Assembly (NCBI RefSeq): GCF_030445035.2
Contig: NC_080677.1
Coordinates: 102,111,513 to 102,175,512 of the forward strand
DNA length: 64,000 bases
Origin: Dasypus novemcinctus
Lineage: Eukaryota > Chordata > Mammalia > Cingulata > Dasypodidae
Reading direction: 5' to 3'
Part shown: positions 1 to 11,938 of the stretch, piece after piece
How positions within the stretch are numbered: position 1 is the first letter of the stretch
Layout of the letters: each line of letters starts with the position of its first letter
The notes under the pieces: model-generated
The model's input: the letters and a program-made list of their open reading frames with translations, nothing else
What the model was told of the DNA's origin: nothing
Databases searched by the model: none
Translations under genes and position numbers: made by a program

Positions 1-143
1 GACCAAGGTCACACCTCACTGAAGTCCTCCAATAAAGGTCCCCAACTGAATTCAATCCAGTCAAAGGGTCTCATACCACAGAAATGGATTAGCTCCAAGA
101 ATATGGTCTTTTCTGGGATTAACAAAAGCTTCAAACTGTCACA
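1..143 (-). mobile_element. Partial LTR, 5' portion, ERVL/MaLR-type family A
   Basis: The segment resembles the right-hand parts of the LTRs at 11136-11753 and 38134-38756: CCTCACTGAA..., CCAGTCAAAGGGTCTCA, then CTTCAAACTGTCACA. In sense orientation (minus strand) the LTR starts TGTGACAGTTTGAAG at 143. The rest lies outside the window. Confidence 0.7.
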
Positions 144-640
144 GAGACTAACTCATCATACCTGAAGAGCTCTGGGGTCACTCTTCTCTGTAGTTCAGAT
201 ATTATGTGGAAACTAACTATTGTCACTGAACTTGGATCCTTAACCACAGGGGGATGATCAGATCCCACTTTGGCAGAAGCCAAGGGGCAGTACTTAATCA
301 CCAAATCCAAGGTTGGCTTGGCTACCATAATGGACAGCAGAATCAAAGTTGCACTCAAAGTAGTCTGACTTGCAGAGATCTATTCCACTGGCTAGTAGAT
401 AATAGGGTACATAATAGTAAAATAGGTGAGTAGTTTACTAAATTATTACTTGATCTGTATAAGCAGAATTCTATGTCAAGTAAACAAAAGTTTAACTTGA
501 ATTACAAAAACAGAGATGCATGACCCCTTAGCCATTTCCCAGACTTGAGACAATTTACATACCCAGAACCTCTTGAATGAAGGAAGAGCCAGGTCTCTTT
601 AGGGAAAGACCCTGTTACACTACAAAAAATTTATGCTGCT
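144..640. other. Unassigned stretch between an LTR fragment and ERVL pol
   Basis: No coding gene is seen. It may be degraded retroviral gag or protease sequence, given what follows, but I see no diagnostic motif. Confidence 0.3.
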
Positions 641-3600
641 AATCTTCTACCCAGCCTTCCCTGAAGAGTCCTATAGCTTTTTATCAGGGTAACTGTGCAT
701 CAGGGAAAAGAAAATAATCAGATATTTTGGGGGATTATTAGACATTCCTTGGAACTGACATTAATTCCAGGAGACCCAAAACATCATGAGGTCCACTGTC
801 AGAGTAAGGGCTTATAGACATCATGTAATCAATGGAGTTCTAGCTAGGCCATCTTGCAGTGGGTCCAGTGGGTCTCTGAACCTATTCTATGGTTATTTAC
901 CCAGTTCCAGAATGCATAATTGGAATAGACATTCTCAAAAATGCATGGCAGAATCCTCACATTGGTTCGCTGACTTGAAGAGCAAGGGATATTTGGTCAG
1001 AAAGGCCAAGTGAAAGTCACTAGAACTGCCTCAACCTAGCAAAAATAGTAAATCAAAAGCAATACAAGATTCCTGGAGGGATTACAGAGATCAGTGCCAC
1101 CATTAAGGATTTGAAGGGTACATAGGTGGTGATTAACACCATATCCCCATTCAACTCTCCTAGTTGGCCTATGTAGAAAATGAATGGATCTTGGAGGTTG
1201 ACAGTGGATTACCATAAACATAACCAGGTGGTGACTCCAGCTGCAGCTGCAGTTCTAGATGTTATTTGTTGCTTGAGCAAATTAACACATTCCCTGGTAC
1301 CTGCGGTTAATGATCTGGCAAACACATTTTTTTTCAACTGCTGTTAGTAAGGACTATCAAAAACAGTTTGTGTTCTGCTGGCAAGACTAGCAATATACTT
1401 TCACTGCCCTACCTCAGGGGTATATCAACTCTCCAGCCCTATGTCATAATCTAGTCCACAAGGAACTTGATTGTCTTATCTTCCGAAAAGACTGGCCCAT
1501 TATATTGATAACATATTGACTGGACCTATTGAGAAAGAAGTAGCAACTTACTCTTTTCTGTAAGGCATTTATATGTCAGAGGTTGGGAGATAAATTTAAG
1601 AAAAATACAGGGTCCTTCCATCTCAGTTATGGTGGGAGCATGTTGATATATCCTTCTAAGGTGAAGGATAAGCTATTGCTTCTGGTCCCTTCTACAACCA
1701 AAGAAGAGGCACAATGCCTAGTTGGATTTTGGAGACAACATATTCCTTATTTGGGTGTGCTACTCCAGCCATTTATTGAGTGAACTGAAGAGCTGCTAGT
1801 CTTGTGTTGGAACAGGAACAAGAGGAGGCACTGTGACAGGTCCAGGCTGCTATGCAAGCTGCACTGTCACTTGGGACATATGTTCTAGCAAGATCCAATG
1901 ATGCTGGAAGTTTCAGTGGCAAATACAGATGCTGTCTGGAACCTTTGGTATTTGGTAAGGGTATGATGTAGACCCTTAATATTTTGGAGAAAGTCTTGCC
2001 ATATTATTTAAATAACTACTCTCCTTTTGAGAAACAGTTTTTGGCATGCTACTGGACCTTCATAGAGACTGAACACTTAACTATGGGCCACAAAGTTACC
2101 ATGAGAACTGACTTGTCTATCATGAGCTGCATATTCTCTAACCTACCAAACCATGAAGTTGGGTGTGTACAACAGCACTCCATATAAAGGGGAAGTGGGA
2201 CATGAAATAGGGCTTGAGCAGATCTTAAAGGCACAAGTAAGTTAGATGAGGAAGTGGTCCAAATGTCCATGGCCCCCACTCCTTTCACATTATCTTCTCT
2301 TTTCCAGCTCACAGCTTTGGCCTCTTGAGGAGTGCTTTACAATCACTTGACTGAGGAACAGAAAACTTAGGCCTGGTTCTGCACAATATACAGGTACCAC
2401 CCAAAAGTGGACAGCTGCAGCTCTACAGCCCTTTTCTGGGAAATCCTTGAAGAACAGCATTGAAAGGAAATCCTCTTGGGGGGCAGAACTTTGAGAAATG
2501 CACACGGTAGCTCAATTTTCTTGAAGGAGAGATGGCTGGAGGTGAGTTTGTACACTGATTTATGGGCTGTTGCCAATGGTTTGGCTAGGTGGTCAGGGAT
2601 TTGGAAGGAACATGTTTGGAAAATTGGTGACAAAGAGGTCTGGGGAATAGATTTGTGGATAGATCTATCTGAATGGGAAAAAACATGAAGATATTTGTGT
2701 CCCATGTGAATGCTCACCAGTGGGTGGTATCAGAAGCGTAAGATTTAAATAATCAAGTGGATAAGATGACATATACCAGTTGGCCTATTTATCTAGCCAC
2801 ACCTGTCATTGCCCAATGGACCCATGAACAAAGTGACCATGGAGATAGAAATGGAGGTATGCACTCCCAACATGGACTTCCACTCATCAAGACTGATCTG
2901 GCTACAGTGACTGCTAAGTGCCCAATCTGCTAGTAGCAGAGACCAACACTCAGTCCCTGATATGGCATCATTCCTCAAGATGATGGCCTGCTACCTGTTG
3001 GCAGGTTGGTTACATTGGACTACTTTCATCATGGAAGGGGCAGTGATTTGTTCTAACTAGAATTGACACATACTCTGGATATAAGTTTGCCTTCATCTAT
3101 GGACTTACAGAATAATTATCCACCATGCTGCTATTCCACACAGCATTGCTCCTGATCAGTGAACTTATTTCACAGCAAATGAAGCATGGGAATGGGCACA
3201 TGCTCATGGAATTCACTAGTCTTACCATGTTCCCCATAATCCTAAAGAAAATGAATTCCTAAAGAAAATGAATTCCTAAAGAAAGAAAAGGAATGATCTT
3301 TTGAAAACTCAACTATAGCACCAACGAGGTGGTAATACCTTACAGGGCAATTTTCTCCAGGAAGTTGTGTATGTTCTAAATCAGTGTCTACTCTATTGTA
3401 CTATTTCTCCCATAGCCAGTATTCATGGGTCCAGGAATCAAGGAGTGGAAAAGGGAGTGGCACCATTCATTATCACTCCCAGTGATCCTCTAGAAAAAAA
3501 TTTGCTTTCCATCCCTGCAACCTTAAGCTTTACTGGTCTACAAACGCAACAACGATTCCGTTAAACTAGAAGTTAAGACTGCCTCCTGGACACTTTGGGC

Positions 3601-3900
3601 TCCTCATGCTTCTGAATCAACAGGCAAAGAAGGGAATTACTGGAGTGACTGTGGTGATTGATTCTGACTATCAAGAGGAAATAGGACTGGAATTACACAA
3701 TGAAGGTAAAGAAGAGTTAGCCTGGAATACAGAGGATTCCCTAGGGCATCTCTTAGTACTACCATGCCCTGTGATTAAAGTCAGTGAAAAACTGCAACAA
3801 CCCAATCCAAGCAGGAATACAAATCGACCCGGAAACTTCAGGGATGAAGATTTTGGTCATCCTACCAGACAAAGAACCATGGCCAGCTGAAGTGCTTGCT
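640..3900 (+). mobile_element. Endogenous retrovirus class III (ERVL-type) pol remnant: RT, RNase H, integrase, dUTPase
   Basis: Short broken frames on the + strand keep the order of an ERVL pol. An N-terminal reverse transcriptase piece (LTVDYHKHNQVVTPAAA) lies near 1198. A palm motif ([18 protein letters not shown]) lies near 1400-1455 and a YIDNILTGP active-site relic near 1500, where the usual YIDD has lost an Asp. The thumb/connection region is at 1583-1783 (KVKDKLLLLVP, GFWRQHIP) and RNase H pieces are at 1984-2187 (NNYSPFEKQ) and 2476-2688 (YTDLWAVANGL). Integrase-like sequence with a HEQSDHG His motif and a late CPIC motif lies about 2780-3150. A dUTPase-like block is at 3606-3890 (VVIDSDYQEEIGLELHNEGK, LVLPCPVIKV). 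A dUTPase downstream of integrase is typical of ERVL. Many stops and frameshifts; not functional. Confidence 0.85.
3246..3285. repeat. Short tandem duplication (about 18-bp unit)
   Basis: The unit CCTAAAGAAAATGAATT occurs twice back to back, followed by a third partial CCTAAAGAAAG, inside the integrase relic. This looks like replication slippage. Confidence 0.85.
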
Positions 3901-4400
3901 AGGGTAAAGTGAATAAGGAATGGGTAGTGGAAGAAGGTAATTATAAATATGAGCTACAATATGTGACCAGTTACAGAAATGAGGATTGTAATGATAATGA
4001 ATATTTCTTCCTTTTTTGTTACAAGTATGCTTATATATATACATAAAACAAATATCTTTTTTTTCCTTACTTTGCATGGCCTAAATTGTACCAGCTTTTT
4101 GTCTTAGTTATTTAAGTTATAGGATATCAAATTTAAGAGTGACTATTACCCACAGACTTGCACTCTCTTCAGGGGAGAGTTAGTGCTTTTCCAGTTTACA
4201 GTTGAGAATTGTTAGGTAAAAATGTGTCTGTTATTTTTTTTATTTAGAAATTAAGTATGGTTTAAGGAGATGTGTATGGATGCCAATTTGACAATAAGTG
4301 GACTGTCAAATATATTTGTTTTATACGTGTGTACATATACTTCAAATTTTTAAAAGTTATAAAAGCAAGAGGTATAGAGAATAGTGCCATTTTCTAATGA
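3901..4400. other. ERVL 3' internal region, no gene
   Basis: AT-rich sequence between the dUTPase relic and the LTR. No env-like frame is visible, as expected for ERVL elements, which lack env. It is probably element-derived, inferred from position only. Confidence 0.45.
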
Positions 4401-4790
4401 TGTGTCAAATTGACTAGGTCATGATGCCCAGTTGTTACTATAAGGATATTGCATGGACTTTAATCATCAGTAAGGTGATTTCATCTATGGCTGATAACAC
4501 CTATAATCAACAGAGGAGATATTCTTCAATAATTAGAAAAGTTTCATCCAACCAGTTAAAGACCTTAAGGGGAGAACTGATGGTTTCAGCTGTCAGGAAG
4601 AAGAATTTCTATCTCTACTTCAGCCAGCCAGCTTCTCCTGGGGAATTCACTGGAAACCTTCATCAGAGTTCCTAGCTTATGGCCTGCCCTACAGAATTTG
4701 AACTTGTGATCCCCACAGTTGTCATTTGGGACAATTCTTATAAAGATCTCATAATACTTACAGATATCTCCTGTCTGTACTGTAGCTGTC
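4401..4790 (+). mobile_element. MLT2/ERVL-like LTR, probably the 3' LTR of the pol remnant
   Basis: It starts TGTGTCAAATTGACTAGGTC and follows the MLT2 pattern (GATGCCCAGTTGTTA..., CAGATATCTCCTGTCTGTACTG near the end). A related copy at 37477-37906 starts TGTGTCAACTAGGTCAGG and ends ACAGACATCTCCTGTTGATTC...ACCCTGACAAATA. It lies directly downstream of the ERVL pol/dUTPase sequence on the same strand. The right edge is approximate. Confidence 0.7.
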
Positions 4791-5474
4791 CTGCCCATTC
4801 ACCCCAGGATTTTACCCTCACATTCAGATCCAGGTCTAGTACTCCAGGAACAAATTGTCCTGTTTAAATGTTGTTCCAGTTTTCCAGCCTCAGGTTCAAC
4901 TCTCAGATCCCCAACCCTAGTTTCTGTCTAGATCCCATGCCAAGTATCACAGGTCTCCTAGTCAAGGTTTGGGTCATTTTGGGGGGAGGGGCAGGTGTTT
5001 TAGGTTATAGTCTGTGAATGGACTTTGAAAGGGATTAAGTAACTTCGCATAGACCATTAGATTGCTTCAGATTTCAAAGACTTTAATTGGAAAGCTGAAG
5101 ATTTAAATCAAATAATATTATTTTAAGGATCTGAGTTAAACACAGGTTGACAGAGAGCATTTTATTTGAAATATGATCTTAAGGCTGTATGATTTTCCAA
5201 AAAAGCTGTTACTCTTGGCTGTAAGGAGAAATAATGATTTTTGACAAAGGCTAGGTATGTGTATATTCTTATACAAAAAAAAAAATTAGGTTCTCTTTCA
5301 GAATGTATTTCTCAACATTTCTGTTCTTGCTTCATTAAAAAATGCAGTCTTTCACACTGAATAACAGTGAGTTTTCCATTAGCACAAGTGACAATGAAAT
5401 AGTAATTTTCTTATATTTATAAACTTCACCTTATTTGTAAGAAGACTGGAAAGGAAGTAGTTTTCACAATCAAG
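4791..5474. other. No gene seen
   Basis: Unique-looking AT-rich sequence with no recognisable exon or repeat boundary. Confidence 0.4.
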
Positions 5475-5967
5475 TTGTAAGGAAAGGGTTACATTTAATT
5501 TTCACATAAAGGGGAAGCCAGAGCCAGCTCTGCAGTTGGAGGAGGGAGGGAAAGGGACTCTAGCAAGTTTGGTACCAAGAATATGAAAAGTGACGCCAAA
5601 GCAAGGGGGCCAATGGTGAGAAGCAAGGGCGGGACCAAAGCAAAACTGGTGCCAAGTTTGAAAAGCTGAGCCGGGAGTGAAAGTGGTGCCGAGCAGCCCA
5701 GCCCACCGGAATGTAAGGAATGTACAGCAGCCACTCAGAGCGCGAACCGCTTACATTAGTGGGATCTCTCAGATAGGCTGTAATTCCTGAAGTACCCAAT
5801 CTATGGGGAACGGGGAGAGACCTGCGTATTAGGTTTAGGTTATAAATATCACTGTTTCTTGTTGTTTGGCAGGCAGCCATTTTGTCCAGGTAACGTGCCC
5901 ATTCTTGCAAGATCATTAATAAAATTCTTTTCTCCTCCACAATCCATGAGCTTTTGTTTTCTTACAG
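5475..5967 (+). mobile_element. LTR-like unit (possible ERV solo LTR)
   Basis: The candidate limits are TG at 5475 (TGTAAGGAAAGG) and CA at 5966 (TTTTCTTACA). Inside are a more GC-rich U3-like part, a TATA-like TTATAAATATC near 5840 and an AATAAA signal near 5920 (TTAATAAAATTC), in LTR order. I do not recognise the family and the flanks show no convincing target duplication. It could also be a retroposed transcript end. Confidence 0.45.
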
Positions 5968-6999
5968 GTGCAGTTTTTTTTCTAACAAAGTTAACACTGT
6001 TGGTATAAAATTTGTTCAGATGGAGTGACAATAGTGGTTTTTTTTGCTGATGACATGAAATAAAGCTATAATAAAATTTAGTAGCTAATGACAAATTGTG
6101 GGATTCAAAGTGATATTATTGCTGATTATATTGTAAACCAATAGACGCTGAGCTTTTGAGCAAACTTTATGTTTTTTGTATTAGGTAGAGAAACCTATAC
6201 CATTAAAGTATATCTAGATATGTATTTTATTTCCTCTTGCTGGACTTAAAGCCAACTTGGAGAACATTGCAATTTCAAGAGGGAAGAATATAAAAACCAT
6301 CAAGATAGGACTTTGATTAATAATTAGACTAAGACAGTAACAGCCATCAGAGGCAGTGAGAAAAAAAAAGCTGCTTATTTATTGACTGTTCTAAAGACTT
6401 TTTATTGGAAAGAAGGTTAAAAATTAGCTTTGCAAAATTGAGGGTAGAACTTTAAACCCAATGGCTTTGCTTTTTCTCCCATTCTGATAAATACATAGTC
6501 ATATATATTTTATTATTGGCAACAAAATATCACAATGGTTAGTACTTTCCTTGAACTCTTTGGAAATAAAACATTACATTTATTTACTTCCTTTGGAATC
6601 ATGACCTTCAGAATACCTTCTTAACCCTTCAGGACTTAGGAGCAAACACTTGGCACTGAAAGGTTTTTAAAACAAAATCCCAATATGGTGAACAAAAGAA
6701 ATAAAAAAGATATAGATTTGGAAAATTAATTCCTTCTACTAGGACATTAATTTTAAGAGAAGTGTATGTGTTCAACAGCCCATCCGGAATATTCACTGTA
6801 CCTTAGAACTCAGTAAGGATCACCATGCCGTGTGAATTTAAGAACTACACTGACTGTACAAGAACGGAAGTTAAAGTTATACTCAAAATGAAAATATAAC
6901 TAGTGTGATTAATTTACTGACTTACAATATTGTTGACTTCTAGTTGATGATTGCTAAAAATACTAATTTCTTCTAAATAACTGGTCCAAGCCACTCTCA
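5968..6999. other. No gene seen
   Basis: AT-rich intergenic sequence. No ORF, splice-bounded exon or identified repeat. Confidence 0.4.
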
Positions 7000-7560
7000 T
7001 CTCTGCCTGAATGATTATGAGAGCCTCCTTATTGCCTTCCTGCTCCTCTCTTGTGCCTCTTCAAATTTGCCTCAACCAGTAGTCAGAGTCAGATCATGTC
7101 ATTCTTCTCTTCAAACCCTCCAACCTTTCCCATCTCATTCAGAGTGAAAGTCGGAGTCTCTACAAGGTCCCAAGAGACCCTCCAACTTACCTCTCTGTCT
7201 CCCTTTACTTAGTTACAGCCTCTTTGAAGTTCCTCAAACATGGCAGGCATGCTCCTGCCTCAGTACCTTTGCACCTGCTCTGCCCTACCTTCTCCACACA
7301 TCCTCCAGCCTCACTCTTCACTGCCTTCAGGTCAGTGAGCCTTCCCAGGCCATCACGTCTAAAAATGAATCCTGCTTTATTTTCCTTCTTTGCTACTGCC
7401 ACTTTCCAATGTGCTGTATATTTAAGTTAGTCATCTTATTTATTGTGAGAATGTAAGCTTTGTGAGGGCAGAGACTTCTGTCTGTCTATTTTTCATTGTA
7501 TTCCCAGCCCTTAGTATGGGAATCCAGTACACAAAAGGCACTCAGTAAAAATGTCCTGCA
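7000..7560 (+). repeat. L2 LINE 3' region
   Basis: It contains the L2 3' hallmarks: AGATCATGTCATTCTTCTC near 7093, CAGTACCTTTGCACCTGCTC near 7261, GTGAGAATGTAAGCTTTGTG near 7445 and GGCACTCAGTAAAAATG near 7537. It is an ancient mammalian LINE fragment with no coding capacity. Confidence 0.8.
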
Positions 7561-9890
7561 TTCACATATGAACGAGCATAATGTACCACTGCCTTTACAT
7601 GGTGTCAATGCTCCAGAGACTGCCAGAAACACACCTGTAGATAAATGAGTTGGGTTTATCACCTGCTGAAGTGAAGGAGAACACTCACCATGAGGAATCC
7701 TGGGTGTCTCAGGAAGATGAATTAAGATTTGGGTTTGGGTTGGGTGATTTGGAGAAGGGTCTAAGAAGCAGGGGTTTGCTCTAGATTAGATGCTATCAGA
7801 AGGTAAAGGCAGTTCTATGACTGGGTAAAGAAGACACAATGCCTCATTTAGCAAGAAAAAAAGAATGATATTCCATAGATTGCAGAGTTACTTGGTTTTG
7901 TTTGTGCTGAGGCAAAATTATGATATGGCCCTGTTTTGTCTCATTTTTATCATGGGCTCAGAGTAATCTTGAAAGAGATTATTGTCCTGTAAGGTTGTTT
8001 ATGTCCAATAAGAGAACTACTTGACATAGCTGTGAGTACCAGGCCAGCTTCTGAATGCCAAGAGCTGCTTTTTTTGTTTTTGTTTTTACTTTCTCCCTAG
8101 CAAAAAAAAAAATTGTGAGGAAGGAATGAGAAGTGATTGGGAATAATTAGGAGATAGAGATTTCTTTGTAGACTCTTGTATCTGCACATGACAGGCCTGC
8201 TTCTCCCAGGGGAACCTCCAAACCCACATAACCATCTCCTTTGCAATCAGATGAGAGAGTATGATGATATGATAACCTAAGGTCTGCTTGGAATAAGGTA
8301 GTTAGTTCTACCTTGCTGTTCCTTTGTGATATTACCCTGTTAATTGAGTAATGAGATCAGAACAGTTGAAGCCAAAGTCAGTGCAGCAGGGCTAAGCCTC
8401 CCTACCCGTGACTCTTCTTTCCACCAGTGGAAGGGTGTGAGGAGAAATCTCTATCCCTTTAAGCTCTGGCTTTCACAGATGTGTCATTTCACTGGGAGTC
8501 TTTTTGTCCAGATCTTCAATATGTCTTCAATATGTCTTCCCTGTTGAAGGAAGGGAAATGGTCCTTCATATATGTTCCCAAAAGAAACAGAATTGAAAAC
8601 TTGGTGATAAAGTCTGGGACAAGTGCAGGTTAAACTCCTCATTCATCCCCACATCCAATCTTATGCCAACTCTACCTAAAATTTTCACTTAAGATATTTG
8701 TTTAGAGGATCAAACCTTGTGTGTATTTATAAAAGAGGGAAGGGAAGAAAGAAAGGGAAGTTTGTTCCTGGTAGCCCATGGCTAAGTGTGGAGAACTGCG
8801 CAGTTGTAATGCTACAGGATAAAGGTAGTGCTCAGCAGTGGGGATTTTGATGGTGTAGGTGTGAAGAGAAAAGTGGGTCTAGAGGAAATTCTTGAGCAGA
8901 GGACACTATTGGAAGAGCAGGCCTGGGGAGGTTCCTGGTGAAGGAGGAGGGGAGAAGCAGACAACTAGAGACTGCATCTGGGGAAAGAGGCTTGGGAACT
9001 GAGGAGTGTCTGGGAGGGGCCAAGCAAAGGCCCTCACAGCAAGCCATGCTGTGCTCTGAGAGCAGCAGAGGGCGCACCAGCAGCAGGGACCTGCCTGCGT
9101 GGGAAGCGGAAACCTGAGCCACAGCAAAGAGATGACCTGGGCACAGAAATTTACTGATTTTTCTCTCCTGCTTTTATTATACACCCAGGTATTTTATCAG
9201 GAGCCATGCTTGCCACCTGGCATGTGCCATGTACCTCCCGGTAACAGGAATTGGGAGAACAGTAACTTTTCAGGCTAAGAGTAAAGAATCACTTGGAAAC
9301 TTTGTAATATATGAGGAGGTTCCACTTCAGTGCTAAGGGGTCAAGACCAAAGGGAAAACAATAATCAGTGGAAGCTGTTTTGAACAAAATGGTAAGAAAG
9401 AAGTGTTCTGATAGAAAGTGGGTTTTCCTAGTACATATATATGGCTTTGTTTAGCAAAGACCGAGTTTTATTTTTAAAGAAAACCTTTTTTTTCTTTCTT
9501 ATAAATGCTGTAACTATATGCAAATCAATTTTTTCTTACTCAGGCAGACTATAGTCAATAATCAAAGATTAAAGAGCAGTTTTGTGGACCACATTTTTGG
9601 TACTCATAAAATTAGATTAATTGGAAATACTGTTCTTCAGTCCATAATTTACACATTCAGTATAATATATTTCATGTTGCTATGTTAGGGTAATCTTATT
9701 CATCCTTATATTTTGGAGAAACCAGATATTAATTAAATGAATGAAGAAAATACCTATCTCCATAGCTCTTCAAAGCTGGTATTTAATATATAGTCATTTA
9801 GTGAAGATTTGAATAAAATTTTATAAATTCCTTATAATTTTTTATTTACCTCATTAGGAACCTAGCTTACAAGGGCTGTGAGGTTAAACT
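7561..9890. other. No gene seen; purine-rich tract near 8735-8760
   Basis: No supported exon. A short GA-rich tract (GAGGGAAGGGAAGAAAG) lies near 8737, and 8512-8537 holds a 12-bp tandem duplication (TCTTCAATATGT). The 8900-9130 part is relatively GC-rich. The open frames on its minus strand show no family motif. Confidence 0.4.
9061..9077 (+). promoter_or_regulatory. Candidate CTCF core motif
   Basis: AGCAGCAGAGGGCGCACC matches the CTCF core (CCASYAGRKGGCRSY) well over AGAGGGCGC, on the + strand. Motif match only; occupancy is unknown. Confidence 0.35.
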
Positions 9891-9905
9891 GGTGCCACCT
9901 GGTGG
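9891..9905 (-). promoter_or_regulatory. Candidate CTCF core motif
   Basis: The minus strand reads CCACCAGGTGGCACC, a near-consensus CTCF core. It faces the + strand candidate about 830 bases upstream, so the pair is convergent. Motif match only. Confidence 0.4.
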
Positions 9906-10779
9906 TTAAAAGCAATAATTATAGACACTACTTGTCACACAGGCTTTGCAAAGGAGGAAATATTCGCAACCCATAGATTCCATGGGAACAGTCTGTGTCA
10001 ATCAAAGTTCTTGGTTGTAAGCAACCATACCAAACCACGCTGACTTTAGGATAAAAACACTCCTATAAGGACAACGCTGCGTCTTCACATTAGCACCCTG
10101 GGTACCAGCTTCTGGATGCCCCTACACACTGCTGCTTCTGGACCTGGAATTAAAGTCCCCACAGGCACCATCACTCCTCATCCTCGTTGATTTTCAAGAT
10201 CCCAACTGGAAGTCTAGAGTGGGTGCATCTAAATGGCCTGGCCAAGGTCACACACCAGTACCCTATTTGCAGGAATGCTGAGGAAGCACATGTATATTTT
10301 ATTTAATCAAATATGAACTCTACCTTCCAACAACATTCATAAGGTGGAGATTTTACTACCAAATAAAGAACCCATCTGCTGGGCACTCAGCCAAAAGACA
10401 AATGTCTAATGTATACTCTAACCTCACTAAGCAAGACATAACCAGAATGCATTTCCACTAACAACGTAGAAGACAGCAAAGATTGTGTGCCAAAAAACCC
10501 TTTAAGGAGCATATTCAAAAATGATTATTTTGTGGTAGTTTATTCAAATAGTTGACTAGAAAGGAAACTTGACAAGGAAGTGGCCATCCTCTACCATCTC
10601 TTACCTTGCAAGTTTCTATGTATCTTCATGGTTCAACCCAGGTGTGAAATCTTCTCTGCAGCATCCCTTGACAATTTTTTCTTCCTACCTCTTCCCCCCT
10701 CCCAGAAATAATTGTGGTAATTGTTCTGTAATACTCATTACGCATTTTGATTATAACAATTTTACTCTACTTTTTTTTC

Positions 10780-10935
10780 TATGCAATGTTATCTTTGGCC
10801 TGTCCCTCATCTCCCTAAGTCTCAGCTTCCTCATTTATAAAATCGAGATGTAAGTATAATGGCCTTACACAGCTATTACAAGAGTTAATGAAGCAATTAT
10901 TTATAAAGAACTTTAGCACAGGTCTGGAATTTGAA
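10780..10935 (+). repeat. MIR SINE fragment
   Basis: It contains AAGTCTCAGCTTCCTCATTT and TAAAATCGAGATGTAAGTA, followed by a CTATTACAAGAGTTAATGAA-like segment, the usual MIR core order. The edges are approximate. Confidence 0.65.
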
Positions 10936-11135
10936 GGGTTTTTCAAAGTGATCACGAATATTACTTTACATTATGTTTTTGAACATGAACTCCTTGATAA
11001 CAAAGACTACTTCAAAAGGAAGGACCACATCTTATTTATTCTCTATTTCTGGTCACAGGATATGGAGCTCCATGAATGTTTGTTAAATTGCACTGCTAGG
11101 TTCCAAATAGAAGCAAGCATTTTATTTTTAGGCCC

Positions 11136-11753
11136 TATTTTAGTTTGCCAAAGGCTGCTGATGCAAAGTACCAGAAATGGGTTAGCTTTTATTTTATTTA
11201 GGGTAAAAGCTTAAAATTTCAAAGCCATGAAATGTCCAAATCAAGGCACCATCATAGATGTTTTCTCACCAAAGTCAGCAGCCATGTGGGAAAGCAAGAT
11301 GGCAGATGATCTCTTTCCAGGTTTTGGTCTTCCTCTCCAAGCTTACCGTCTCTCAGAGCCTAGCTCTCAGAGCTCAGCTGTGAGTAACCAGGCAGAGGGC
11401 TTGTCTCTTTCTGGTCTCCTCTCTCAGTCTCAGCTGCTCTGTGGGCCCAGCCTCTTGGGAGCTTTGTGCTTAAGCTCTGGGTGCTCATACTCTCCTTTCA
11501 CATTGCATGGTCAAAAATGGCTGAGTTCCCTTTTTCTGTCTCTCTCTCACTTAGGAGGATCAATATGCTGGCTTCCTTTCCCTCTGTGTGTTTGTCTCTC
11601 TCTATGTCTCATTTTATATAAGCTCCAGTTAGAGGGTGGAGACTCAACCTCACTGACATAGTCCAATCAAAAGGGTCTCACACTCACAGGAATGGGTTAG
11701 TTAAAAAATATAATCTTTCTCTTTTTGGGATTCACCAAATTCAAACTGTCACA
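11136..11753 (-). mobile_element. Solo LTR, ERVL/MaLR-type family A
   Basis: On the + strand it begins TATTTTAGTTTGCCAAAGGC and ends TCAAACTGTCACA. In sense (minus strand) it runs TGTGACAGTTTGAA ... AATAAA-containing region ... CTAAAATA. The flanks GGCCC (11131-11135) and GACCC (11754-11758) fit a 5-bp target duplication with one mismatch. Related copies are at 1-143, 22741-23260 (+) and 38134-38756. The long open frame inside (11227-11661) is incidental. It lies 185 bases before the HYAL4 start codon. Confidence 0.75.
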
Positions 11754-11938
11754 GACCCCTTTAAGACTTTAAATGAAATGTCCTTTATGAAATACAAACA
11801 CATAATGATTATAACAATAAATTCCATTCAGTATTCAAGACTTTGTCCTCAAAATTATCACTAACAGAAAATTAATTATCTGCACAGATCTTCTGGATTG
11901 AATTAAGGCAGAAGATAATACGAGATTTTTATCTCATC

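Noticed and set aside
11227-11661. 144-codon + strand open frame just before HYAL4
   Set aside because: It is wholly inside a minus-strand LTR that recurs elsewhere in the window; no protein family motif.
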